From positions 5,456,001-5,520,000 of the forward strand of contig JAJQJQ010000010.1 of the NCBI GenBank assembly GCA_028622995.1: a DNA stretch of 64,000 bases, given 5' to 3'. Origin of the DNA: Panagrolaimus kolymaensis. Taxonomy: Eukaryota > Nematoda > Chromadorea > Rhabditida > Panagrolaimidae. The translations under genes were made by a program, and so were the position numbers. The notes under the pieces were generated by a model. The model was not told where the DNA came from. It saw only the letters and a list, made by a program, of their open reading frames with translations, and searched no databases. Shown here piece after piece: positions 1 through 13,900 of the stretch; position 1 is the first letter of the stretch; each line of letters opens with the position of its first letter.

Positions 1-3000
1 TCTTTATGAGATACATGAAAAAGTTTTATTATTTATTTACCAAACAATTTTTAGCATAAAAGCAGAGATGCAAAAATTTATTTTTTCTAGATTTTTATCA
101 AATCAAAAAGGTGAAAGTGAAACTTTCAAAACACAATCTTTATGAGATACATGAAAAAGTTTTATTATTTATTTACCAAACAATTTTTAGCATAAAAGCA
201 GAGATGCAAAAATTTATTTTTTCTAGATTTTTATCAAATCAAAAATGTGAAAGTGAAACTTTCAAAACACAATCTTTATGAGATACATGAAAAGTTTTAT
301 TATTTATTTACCAAACAATTTTTAGCATAAAAGCAGAGATGCAAAAATTTATTTTTTCTAGATTTTTATCAAATCAAAAATGTGAAAGTGAAACTTTCAA
401 AACACAATCTTTATGAGATGCATGAAAAAGTTTTATTATTTATTTACCAAACAATTTTTAACATAAAAGCAGAGATGCAAAAATTTATTTTTTCTAGATT
501 TTTATCAAATCAAAAAGGTGAAAGTGAAACTTTCAAAACACAATCTTTATGAGATACATGAAAAAGTTTTATTATTTATTTACCAAACAATTTTTAGCAT
601 AAAAGCAGAGATGCAAAAATTTATTTTTTCTAGATTTTTATCAAATCAAAAATGTGAAAGTGAAACTTTCAAAACACAATCTTTATGAGATACATGAAAA
701 GTTTTATTATTTATTTACCAAACAATTTTTAACATAAAAGCAGAGATGCAAAAATTTATTTTTTCTACATTTTTATCAAATCAAAAATGTAAAAGTGAAA
801 CTTTCAAAACACAATCTTTATGAGATGCATGAAAAAGTTTTATTATTTATTTACAATTCAAACTCTAGCATAAAAGCAGAGATGCAAAAATTTATTTTTT
901 CTAGATTTTTATCAAATCAAAAAGGTGAAAGTGAAACTTTCAAAACACAATCTTTATGAGATACATGAAAAAGTTTTATTATTTATTTACCAAACAATTT
1001 TTAGCATAAAAGCAGAGATGCAAAAATTTATTTTTTCTAGATTTTTATCAAATCAAAAATGTGAAAGTGAAACTTTCAAAACACAATCTTTATGAGATAC
1101 ATGAAAAGTTTTATTATTTATTTACCAAACAATTTTTAACATAAAAGCAGAGATGCAAAAATTTATTTTTTCTAGATTTTTATCAAATCAAAAAGGTGAA
1201 AGTGAAACTTTCAAAACACAATCTTTATGAGATACATGAAAAAGTTTTATTATTTATTTACCAAACAATTTTTAGCATAAAAGCAGAGATGCAAAAATTT
1301 ATTTTTTCTAGATTTTTATCAAATCAAAAATGTGAAAGTGAAACTTTCAAAACACAATCTTTATGAGATACATGAAAAGTTTTATTATTTATTTACCAAA
1401 CAATTTTTAACATAAAAGCAGAGATGCAAAAATTTATTTTTTCTACATTTTTATCAAATCAAAAATGTGAAAGTGAAACTTTCAAAACACAATCTTTATG
1501 AGATGCATGAAAAAGTTTTATTATTTATTTACCAAACAATTTTTAACATAAAAGCAGAGATGCAAAAATTTATTTTTTCTAGATTTTTATCAAATCAAAA
1601 AGGTGAAAGTGAAACTTTCAAAACACAATCTTTATGAGATACATGAAAAAGTTTTATTATTTATTTACCAAACAATTTTTAGCATAAAAGCAGAGATGCA
1701 AAAATTTATTTTTTCTAGATTTTTATCAAATCAAAAATGTGAAAGTGAAACTTTCAAAACACAATCTTTATGAGATACATGAAAAGTTTTATTATTTATT
1801 TACCAAACAATTTTTAACATAAAAGCAGAGATGCAAAAATTTATTTTTTCTACATTTTTATCAAATCAAAAATGTAAAAGTGAAACTTTCAAAACACAAT
1901 CTTTATGAGATGCATGAAAAAGTTTTATTATTTATTTACAATTCAAACTCTAGCATAAAAGCAGAGATGCAAAAATTTATTTTTTCTAGATTTTTATCAA
2001 ATCAAAAAGGTGAAAGTGAAACTTTCAAAACACAATCTTTATGAGATACATGAAAAAGTTTTATTATTTATTTACCAAACAATTTTTAGCATAAAAGCAG
2101 AGATGCAAAAATTTATTTTTTCTAGATTTTTATCAAATCAAAAAGGTGAAAGTGAAACTTTCAAAACACAATCTTTATGAGATACATGAAAAGTTTTATT
2201 ATTTATTTACCAAACAATTTTTAGCATAAAAGCAGAGATGCAAAAATTTATTTTTTCTAGATTTTTATCAAATCAAAAAGGTGAAAGTGAAACTTTCAAA
2301 ACACAATCTTTATGAGATACATGAAAAAGTTTTATTATTTATTTACCAAACAATTTTTAGCATAAAAGCAGAGATGCAAAAATTTATTTTTTCTAGATTT
2401 TTATCAAATCAAAAAGGTGAAAGTGAAACTTTCAAAACACAATCTTTATGAGATACATGAAAAGTTTTATTATTTATTTACCAAACAATTTTTAGCATAA
2501 AAGCAGAGATGCAAAAATTTATTTTTTCTAGATTTTTATCAAATCAAAAAGGTGAAAGTGAAACTTTCAAAACACAATCTTTATGAGATACATGAAAAAG
2601 TTTTATTATTTATTTACCAAACAATTTTTAGCATAAAAGCAGAGATGCAAAAATTTATTTTTTCTAGATTTTTATCAAATCAAAAAGGTGAAAGTGAAAC
2701 TTTCAAAACACAATCTTTATGAGATACATGAAAAGTTTTATTATTTATTTACCAAACAATTTTTAGCATAAAAGCAGAGATGCAAAAATTTATTTTTTCT
2801 AGATTTTTATCAAATCAAAAAGGTGAAAGTGAAACTTTCAAAACACAATCTTTATGAGATACATGAAAAAGTTTTATTATTTATTTACCAAACAATTTTT
2901 AGCATAAAAGCAGAGATGCAAAAATTTATTTTTTCTAGATTTTTATCAAATCAAAAAGGTGAAAGTGAAACTTTCAAAACACAATCTTTATGAGATACAT

Positions 3001-4992
3001 GAAAAGTTTTATTATTTATTTACCAAACAATTTTTAGCATAAAAGCAGAGATGCAAAAATTTATTTTTTCTAGATTTTTATCAAATCAAAAAGGTGAAAG
3101 TGAAACTTTCAAAACACAATCTTTATGAGATACATGAAAAAGTTTTATTATTTATTTACCAAACAATTTTTAGCATAAAAGCAGAGATGCAAAAATTTAT
3201 TTTTTCTAGATTTTTATCAAATCAAAAAGGTGAAAGTGAAACTTTCAAAACACAATCTTTATGAGATACATGAAAAAGTTTTATTATTTATTTACCAAAC
3301 AATTTTTAGCATAAAAGCAGAGATGCAAAAATTTATTTTTTCTAGATTTTTATCAAATCAAAAAGGTGAAAGTGAAACTTTCAAAACACAATCTTTATGA
3401 GATACATGAAAAGTTTTATTATTTATTTACCAAACAATTTTTAGCATAAAAGCAGAGATGCAAAAATTTATTTTTTCTAGATTTTTATCAAATCAAAAAT
3501 GTGAAAGTGAAACTTTCAAAACACAATCTTTATGAGATGCATGAAAAAGTTTTATTATTTATTTACAATTCAAACTCTAGCATAAAAGCAGAGATGCAAA
3601 AATTTATTTTTTCTAGATTTTTATCAAATCAAAAATGTAAAAGTGAAACTTTCAAAACACAATCTTTATGAGATGCATGAAAAAGTTTTATTATTTATTT
3701 ACAATTCAAACTCTAGCATAAAAGCAGAGATGCAAAAATTTATTTTTTCTAGATTTTTATCAAATCAAAAAGGTGAAAGTGAAACTTTCAAAACACAATC
3801 TTTATGAGATACATGAAAAAGTTTTATTATTTATTTACCAAACAATTTTTAGCATAAAAGCAGAGATGCAAAAATTTATTTTTTCTAGATTTTTATCAAA
3901 TCAAAAAGGTGAAAGTGAAACTTTCAAAACACAATCTTTATGAGATACATGAAAAGTTTTATTATTTATTTACCAAACAATTTTTAGCATAAAAGCAGAG
4001 ATGCAAAAATTTATTTTTTCTAGATTTTTATCAAATCAAAAAGGTGAAAGTGAAACTTTCAAAACACAATCTTTATGAGATACATGAAAAAGTTTTATTA
4101 TTTATTTACAATTCAAACTCTAGCATAAAAGCAGAGATGCAAAAATTTATTTTTTCTAGATTTTTATCAAATCAAAAAGGTGAAAGTGAAACTTTCAAAA
4201 CACAATCTTTATGAGATACATGAAAAGTTTTATTATTTATTTACCAAACAATTTTTAGCATAAAAGCAGAGATGCAAAAATTTATTTTTTCTAGATTTTT
4301 ATCAAATCAAAAAGGTGAAAGTGAAACTTTCAAAACACAATCTTTATGAGATACATGAAAAAGTTTTATTATTTATTTACCAAACAATTTTTAGCATAAA
4401 AGCAGAGATGCAAAAATTTATTTTTTCTAGATTTTTATCAAATCAAAAAGGTGAAAGTGAAACTTTCAAAACACAATCTTTATGAGATACATGAAAAAGT
4501 TTTATTATTTATTTACCAAACAATTTTTAGCATAAAAGCAGAGATGCAAAAATTTATTTTTTCTAGATTTTTATCAAATCAAAAAGGTGAAAGTGAAACT
4601 TTCAAAACAAAATCTTTATGAGATACATGAAAAAGTTTTATTATTTATTTACCAAACAATTTTTAGCATAAAAGCAGAGATGCAAAAATTTATTTTTTCT
4701 AGATTTTTATCAAATCAAAAATGTGAAAGTGAAACTTTCAAAACACAATCTTTATGAGATGCATGAAAAAGTTTTATTATTTATTTACCAAACAATTTTT
4801 AGCATAAAAGCAGAGATGCAAAAATTTATTTTTTCTAGATTTTTATCAAATCAAAAAGGTGAAAGTGAAACTTTCAAAACACAATCTTTATGAGATACAT
4901 GAAAAAGTTTTATTATTTATTTACCAAACAATTTTTAGCATAAAAGCAGAGATGCAAAAATTTATTTTTTCTAGATTTTTATCAAATCAAAA

Positions 4993-7977
4993 AGGTGAAA
5001 GTGAAACTTTCAAAACACAATCTTTATGAGATGCATGAAAAAGTTTTATTATTTATTTACAATTCAAACTCTAGCATAAAAGCAGAGATGCAAAAATTTA
5101 TTTTTTCTAGATTTTTATCAAATCAAAAAGGTGAAAGTGAAACTTTCAAAACAAAATCTTTATGAGATACATGAAAAAGTTTTATTATTTATTTACCAAA
5201 CAATTTTTAGCATAAAAGCAGAGATGCAAAAATTTATTTTTTCTAGATTTTTATCAAATCAAAAATGTGAAAGTGAAACTTTCAAAACACAATCTTTATG
5301 AGATGCATGAAAAAGTTTTATTATTTATTTACCAAACAATTTTTAGCATAAAAGCAGAGATCCTAAAATTTATTTTTTCTTGATTTTTATCAAATCAAAA
5401 AGGTGAAAGTGAAACTTTCAAAACACAATCTTTATGAGATGCATGAAAAAGTTTTATTATTTATTTACAATTCAAACTCTAGCATAAAAGCAGAGATGCA
5501 AAAATTTATTTTTTCTAGATTTTTATCAAATCAAAAAGGTGAAAGTGAAACTTTCAAAACACAATCTTTATGAGATACATGAAAAAGTTTTATTATTTAT
5601 TTACCAAACAATTTTTAGCATAAAAGCAGAGATGCAAAAATTTATTTTTTCTAGATTTTTATCAAATCAAAAATGTGAAAGTGAAACTTTCAAAACACAA
5701 TCTTTATGAGATACATGAAAAGTTTTATTATTTATTTACCAAACAATTTTTAGCATAAAAGCAGAGATGCAAAAATTTATTTTTTCTAGATTTTTATCAA
5801 ATCAAAAAGGTGAAAGTGAAACTTTCAAAACACAATCTTTATGAGATACATGAAAAGTTTTATTATTTATTTACCAAACAATTTTTAGCATAAAAGCAGA
5901 GATGCAAAAATTTATTTTTTCTAGATTTTTATCAAATCAAAAAGGTGAAAGTGAAACTTTCAAAACACAATCTTTATGAGATACATGAAAAAGTTTTATT
6001 ATTTATTTACCAAACAATTTTTAGCATAAAAGCAGAGATGCAAAAATTTATTTTTTCTAGATTTTTATCAAATCAAAAAGGTGAAAGTGAAACTTTCAAA
6101 ACACAATCTTTATGAGATACATGAAAAGTTTTATTATTTATTTACCAAACAATTTTTAGCATAAAAGCAGAGATGCAAAAATTTATTTTTTCTAGATTTT
6201 TATCAAATCAAAAAGGTGAAAGTGAAACTTTCAAAACACAATCTTTATGAGATACATGAAAAAGTTTTATTATTTATTTACAATTCAAACTCTAGCATAA
6301 AAGCAGAGATGCAAAAATTTATTTTTTCTAGATTTTTATCAAATCAAAAAGGTGAAAGTGAAACTTTCAAAACACAATCTTTATGAGATACATGAAAAGT
6401 TTTATTATTTATTTACCAAACAATTTTTAGCATAAAAGCAGAGATGCAAAAATTTATTTTTTCTAGATTTTTATCAAATCAAAAAGGTGAAAGTGAAACT
6501 TTCAAAACACAATCTTTATGAGATACATGAAAAAGTTTTATTATTTATTTACCAAACAATTTTTAGCATAAAAGCAGAGATGCAAAAATTTATTTTTTCT
6601 AGATTTTTATCAAATCAAAAAGGTGAAAGTGAAACTTTCAAAACACAATCTTTATGAGATACATGAAAAGTTTTATTATTTATTTACCAAACAATTTTTA
6701 GCATAAAAGCAGAGATGCAAAAATTTATTTTTTCTAGATTTTTATCAAATCAAAAAGGTGAAAGTGAAACTTTCAAAACACAATCTTTATGAGATACATG
6801 AAAAAGTTTTATTATTTATTTACCAAACAATTTTTAGCATAAAAGCAGAGATGCAAAAATTTATTTTTTCTAGATTTTTATCAAATCAAAAAGGTGAAAG
6901 TGAAACTTTCAAAACACAATCTTTATGAGATACATGAAAAAGTTTTATTATTTATTTACCAAACAATTTTTAGCATAAAAGCAGAGATGCAAAAATTTAT
7001 TTTTTCTAGATTTTTATCAAATCAAAAAGGTGAAAGTGAAACTTTCAAAACACAATCTTTATGAGATACATGAAAAGTTTTATTATTTATTTACCAAACA
7101 ATTTTTAGCATAAAAGCAGAGATGCAAAAATTTATTTTTTCTAGATTTTTATCAAATCAAAAATGTGAAAGTGAAACTTTCAAAACACAATCTTTATGAG
7201 ATGCATGAAAAAGTTTTATTATTTATTTACAATTCAAACTCTAGCATAAAAGCAGAGATGCAAAAATTTATTTTTTCTAGATTTTTATCAAATCAAAAAG
7301 GTGAAAGTGAAACTTTCAAAACAAAATCTTTATGAGATACATGAAAAAGTTTTATTATTTATTTACCAAACAATTTTTAGCATAAAAGCAGAGATGCAAA
7401 AATTTATTTTTTCTAGATTTTTATCAAATCAAAAATGTGAAAGTGAAACTTTCAAAACACAATCTTTATGAGATGCATGAAAAAGTTTTATTATTTATTT
7501 ACCAAACAATTTTTAGCATAAAAGCAGAGATCCTAAAATTTATTTTTTCTTGATTTTTATCAAATCAAAAAGGTGAAAGTGAAACTTTCAAAACACAATC
7601 TTTATGAGATGCATGAAAAAGTTTTATTATTTATTTACAATTCAAACTCTAGCATAAAAGCAGAGATGCAAAAATTTATTTTTTCTAGATTTTTATCAAA
7701 TCAAAAAGGTGAAAGTGAAACTTTCAAAACACAATCTTTATGAGATACATGAAAAAGTTTTATTATTTATTTACCAAACAATTTTTAGCATAAAAGCAGA
7801 GATGCAAAAATTTATTTTTTCTAGATTTTTATCAAATCAAAAATGTGAAAGTGAAACTTTCAAAACACAATCTTTATGAGATACATGAAAAGTTTTATTA
7901 TTTATTTACCAAACAATTTTTAGCATAAAAGCAGAGATGCAAAAATTTATTTTTTCTAGATTTTTATCAAATCAAAA
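4993..7977. repeat. Second satellite block duplication (offset 2,170 bp)
   Basis: About 815 bp (six monomers) starting near 4,993 recur starting near 7,163. Both blocks share the rare words ACAAAATCTT (5,151 and 7,321) and GAGATCCTAAAATTT with CTTGATTT (around 5,361 and 7,531). The offset of 2,170 bp equals 16 monomers of which six are the 135-bp form. Smaller periodicities also occur: about 1,085 bp (eight monomers) between the CTACAT variants at 765 and 1,850, and exactly 408 bp (three monomers) between the TTTTTACCAT variants at about 15,255 and 15,663. Confidence 0.75.
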
Positions 7978-10900
7978 ATGTGAAAGTGAAACTTTCAAAA
8001 CACAATCTTTATGAGATGCATGAAAAAGTTTTATTATTTATTTACAATTCAAACTCTAGCATAAAAGCAGAGATGCAAAAATTTATTTTTTCTAGATTTT
8101 TATCAAATCAAAAAGGTGAAAGTGAAACTTTCAAAACACAATCTTTATGAGATACATGAAAAAGTTTTATTATTTATTTACCAAACAATTTTTAGCATAA
8201 AAGCAGAGATGCAAAAATTTATTTTTTCTAGATTTTTATCAAATCAAAAATGTGAAAGTGAAACTTTCAAAACACAATCTTTATGAGATACATGAAAAGT
8301 TTTATTATTTATTTACCAAACAATTTTTAGCATAAAAGCAGAGATGCAAAAATTTATTTTTTCTAGATTTTTATCAAATCAAAAAGGTGAAAGTGAAACT
8401 TTCAAAACACAATCTTTATGAGATACATGAAAAAGTTTTATTATTTATTTACAATTCAAACTCTAGCATAAAAGCAGAGATGCAAAAATTTATTTTTTCT
8501 AGATTTTTATCAAATCAAAAATGTGAAAGTGAAACTTTCAAAACACAATCTTTATGAGATACATGAAAAGTTTTATTATTTATTTACCAAACAATTTTTA
8601 GCATAAAAGCAGAGATGCAAAAATTTATTTTTTCTACATTTTTATCAAATCAAAAATGTGAAAGTGAAACTTTCAAAACACAATCTTTATGAGATACATG
8701 AAAAAGTTTTATTATTTATTTACCAAACAATTTTTAGCATAAAAGCAGAGATGCAAAAATTTATTTTTTCTAGATTTTTATCAAATCAAAAATGTGAAAG
8801 TGAAACTTTCAAAACACAATCTTTATGAGATACATAAAAAAGTTTTATTATTTATTTACCAAACAATTTTTAGCATAAAAGCAGAGATGCAAAAATTTAT
8901 TTTTTCTAGATTTTTATCAAATCAAAAATGTGAAAGTGAAACTTTCAAAACACAATCTTTATGAGATACATGAAAAGTTTTATTATTTATTTACCAAACA
9001 ATTTTTAGCATAAAAGCAGAGATGCAAAAATTTATTTTTTCTACATTTTTATCAAATCAAAAATGTGAAAGTGAAACTTTCAAAACACAATCTTTATGAG
9101 ATGCATGAAAAAGTTTTATTATTTATTTACCAAACAATTTTTAGCATAAAAGCAGAGATGCAAAAATTTATTTTTTCTAGATTTTTATCAAATCAAAAAG
9201 GTGAAAGTGAAACTTTCAAAACACAATCTTTATGAGATACATGAAAAAGTTTTATTATTTATTTACCAAACAATTTTTAGCATAAAAGCAGAGATGCAAA
9301 AATTTATTTTTTCTAGATTTTTATCAAATCAAAAATGTGAAAGTGAAACTTTCAAAACACAATCTTTATGAGATGCATGAAAAAGTTTTATTATTTATTT
9401 ACCAAACAATTTTTAGCATAAAAGCAGAGATGCAAAAATTTATTTTTTCTAGATTTTTATCAAATCAAAAAGGTGAAAGTGAAACTTTCAAAACACAATC
9501 TTTATGAGATACATGAAAAAGTTTTATTATTTATTTACCAAACAATTTTTAGCATAAAAGCAGAGATGCAAAAATTTATTTTTTCTAGATTTTTATCAAA
9601 TCAAAAATGTGAAAGTGAAACTTTCAAAACACAATCTTTATGAGATGCATGAAAAAGTTTTATTATTTATTTACCAAACAATTTTTAGCATAAAAGCAGA
9701 GATGCAAAAATTTATTTTTTCTAGATTTTTATCAAATCAAAAATGTGAAAGTGAAACTTTCAAAACACAATCTTTATGAGATGCATGAAAAAGTTTTATT
9801 ATTTATTTACCAAACAATTTTTAGCATAAAAGCAGAGATGCAAAAATTTATTTTTTCTAGATTTTTATCAAATCAAAAAGGTGAAAGTGAAACTTTCAAA
9901 ACACAATCTTTATGAGATACATGAAAAAGTTTTATTATTTATTTACCAAACAATTTTTAGCATAAAAGCAGAGATGCAAAAATTTATTTTTTCTAGATTT
10001 TTATCAAATCAAAAATGTGAAAGTGAAACTTTCAAAACACAATCTTTATGAGATGCATGAAAAAGTTTTATTATTTATTTACCAAACAATTTTTAGCATA
10101 AAAGCAGAGATGCAAAAATTTATTTTTTCTAGATTTTTATCAAATCAAAAATGTGAAAGTGAAACTTTCAAAACACAATCTTTATGAGATGCATGAAAAA
10201 GTTTTATTATTTATTTACCAAACAATTTTTAGCATAAAAGCAGAGATGCAAAAATTTATTTTTTCTAGATTTTTATCAAATCAAAAAGGTGAAAGTGAAA
10301 CTTTCAAAACACAATCTTTATGAGATACATGAAAAATTTTTATTATTTATTTACCAAACAATTTTTAGCATAAAAGCAGAGATGCAAAAATTTATTTTTT
10401 CTAGATTTTTATCAAATCAAAAAATGTGAAAGTGAAACTTTCAAAACACAATCTTTATGAGATGCATGAAAAAGTTTTATTATTTATTTACCAAACAATT
10501 TTTAGCATAAAAGCAGAGATGCAAAAATTTATTTTTTCTTGATTTTTATCAAATCAAAAATGTGAAAGTGAAACTTTCAAAACACAATCTTTATGAGATG
10601 CATGAAAAAGTTTTATTATTTATTTACAATTCAAACTCTAGCATAAAAGCAGAGATGCAAAAATTTATTTTTTCTAGATTTTTATCAAATCAAAAAGGTG
10701 AAAGTGAAACTTTCAAAACACAATCTTTATGAGATACATGAAAAAGTTTTATTATTTATTTACCAAACAATTTTTAGCATAAAAGCAGAGATGCAAAAAT
10801 TTATTTTTTCTAGATTTTTATCAAATCAAAAATGTGAAAGTGAAACTTTCAAAACACAATCTTTATGAGATGCATGAAAAAGTTTTATTATTTATTTACC

Positions 10901-13900
10901 AAACAATTTTTAGCATAAAAGCAGAGATGCAAAAATTTATTTTTTCTAGATTTTTATCAAATCAAAAATGTGAAAGTGAAACTTTCAAAACACAATCTTT
11001 ATGAGATGCATGAAAAAGTTTTATTATTTATTTACCAAACAATTTTTAGCATAAAAGCAGAGATGCAAAAATTTATTTTTTCTAGATTTTTATCAAATCA
11101 AAAATGTGAAAGTGAAACTTTCAAAACACAATCTTTATGAGATGCATGAAAAAGTTTTATTATTTATTTACCAAACAATTTTTAGCATAAAAGCAGAGAT
11201 GCAAAAATTTATTTTTTCTAGATTTTTATCAAATCAAAAAGGTGAAAGTGAAACTTTCAAAACACAATCTTTATGAGATACATGAAAAAGTTTTATTATT
11301 TATTTACCAAACAATTTTTAGCATAAAAGCAGAGATGCAAAAATTTATTTTTTCTTGATTTTTATCAAATCAAAAATGTGAAAGTGAAACTTTCAAAACA
11401 CAATCTTTATGAGATGCATGAAAAAGTTTTATTATTTATTTACAATTCAAACTCTAGCATAAAAGCAGAGATGCAAAAATTTATTTTTTCTAGATTTTTA
11501 TCAAATCAAAAAGGTGAAAGTGAAACTTTCAAAACACAATCTTTATGAGATACATGAAAAAGTTTTATTATTTATTTACCAAACAATTTTTAGCATAAAA
11601 GCAGAGATGCAAAAATTTATTTTTTCTAGATTTTTATCAAATCAAAAATGTGAAAGTGAAACTTTCAAAACACAATCTTTATGAGATGCATGAAAAAGTT
11701 TTATTATTTATTTACCAAACAATTTTTAGCATAAAAGCAGAGATGCAAAAATTTATTTTTTCTTGATTTTTATCAAATCAAAAATGTGAAAGTGAAACTT
11801 TCAAAACACAATCTTTATGAGATGCATGAAAAAGTTTTATTATTTATTTACAATTCAAACTCTAGCATAAAAGCAGAGATGCAAAAATTTATTTTTTCTA
11901 GATTTTTATCAAATCAAAAAGGTGAAAGTGAAACTTTCAAAACACAATCTTTATGAGATACATGAAAAGTTTTATTATTTATTTACCAAACAATTTTTAG
12001 CATAAAAGCAGAGATGCAAAAATTTATTTTTTCTAGATTTTTATCAAATCAAAAATGTGAAAGTGAAACTTTCAAAACACAATCTTTATGAGATGCATGA
12101 AAAAGTTTTATTATTTATTTACAATTCAAACTCTAGCATAAAAGCAGAGATGCAAAAATTTATTTTTTCTTGATTTTTATCAAATCAAAAAGGTGAAAGT
12201 GAAACTTTCAAAACACAATCTTTTTGAGATACATGAAAAAGTTTTATTATTTATTTACCAAACAATTTTTAGCATAAAAGCAGAGATCCAAAAATTTATT
12301 TTTTCTTGATTTTTATCAAATCAAAAATGTGAAAGTGAAACTTTCAAAACAAAATCTTTATGAGATGCATGAAAAAGTTTTATTATTTATTTACAATTCA
12401 AACTCTAGCATAAAAGCAGAGATGCAAAAATTTATTTTTTCTAGATTTTTATCAAATCAAAAAGGTGAAAGTGAAACTTTCAAAACACAATCTTTATGAG
12501 ATACATGAAAAAGTTTTATTATTTATTTACCAAACAATTTTTAGCATAAAAGCAGAGATGCAAAAATTTATTTTTTCTAGATTTTTATCAAATCAAAAAT
12601 GTGAAAGTGAAACTTTCAAAACACAATCTTTATGAGATACATGAAAAGTTTTATTATTTATTTACCAAACAATTTTTAGCATAAAAGCAGAGATGCAAAA
12701 ATTTATTTTTTCTAGATTTTTATCAAATCAAAAATGTGAAAGTGAAACTTTCAAAACACAATCTTTATGAGATGCATGAAAAAGTTTTATTATTTATTTA
12801 CAATTCAAACTCTAGCATAAAAGCAGAGATGCAAAAATTTATTTTTTCTAGATTTTTATCAAATCAAAAAGGTGAAAGTGAAACTTTCAAAACACAATCT
12901 TTATGAGATACATGAAAAGTTTTATTATTTATTTACCAAACAATTTTTAGCATAAAAGCAGAGATGCAAAAATTTATTTTTTCTAGATTTTTATCAAATC
13001 AAAAAGGTGAAAGTGAAACTTTCAAAACACAATCTTTATGAGATACATGAAAAAGTTTTATTATTTATTTACCAAACAATTTTTAGCATAAAAGCAGAGA
13101 TGCAAAAATTTATTTTTTCTAGATTTTTATCAAATCAAAAATGTGAAAGTGAAACTTTCAAAACACAATCTTTATGAGATACATGAAAAGTTTTATTATT
13201 TATTTACCAAACAATTTTTAGCATAAAAGCAGAGATGCAAAAATTTATTTTTTCTAGATTTTTATCAAATCAAAAAGGTGAAAGTGAAACTTTCAAAACA
13301 CAATCTTTATGAGATGCATGAAAAAGTTTTATTATTTATTTACAATTCAAACTCTAGCATAAAAGCAGAGATGCAAAAATTTATTTTTTCTAGATTTTTA
13401 TCAAATCAAAAAGGTGAAAGTGAAACTTTCAAAACACAATCTTTATGAGATACATGAAAAAGTTTTATTATTTATTTACCAAACAATTTTTACCATAAAA
13501 GCAGAGATGCAAAAATTTATTTTTTCTAGATTTTTATCAAATCAAAAAGGTGAAAGTGAAACTTTCAAAACACAATCTTTATGAGATACATGAAAAAGTT
13601 TTATTATTTATTTACCAAACAATTTTTAGCATAAAAGCAGAGATGCAAAAATTTATTTTTTCTAGATTTTTATCAAATCAAAAAGGTGAAAGTGAAACTT
13701 TCAAAACACAATCTTTATGAGATGCATGAAAAAGTTTTATTATTTATTTACAATTCAAACTCTAGCATAAAAGCAGAGATGCAAAAATTTATTTTTTCTA
13801 GATTTTTATCAAATCAAAAAGGTGAAAGTGAAACTTTCAAAACACAATCTTTATGAGATACATGAAAAGTTTTATTATTTATTTACCAAACAATTTTTAG

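Noticed and set aside
117..131. Interferon-response element (GAAANNGAAACT) in each satellite monomer
   Set aside because: The match is literal, but the interferon/IRF system is not expected in a protostome; the inverted repeat is the better description.
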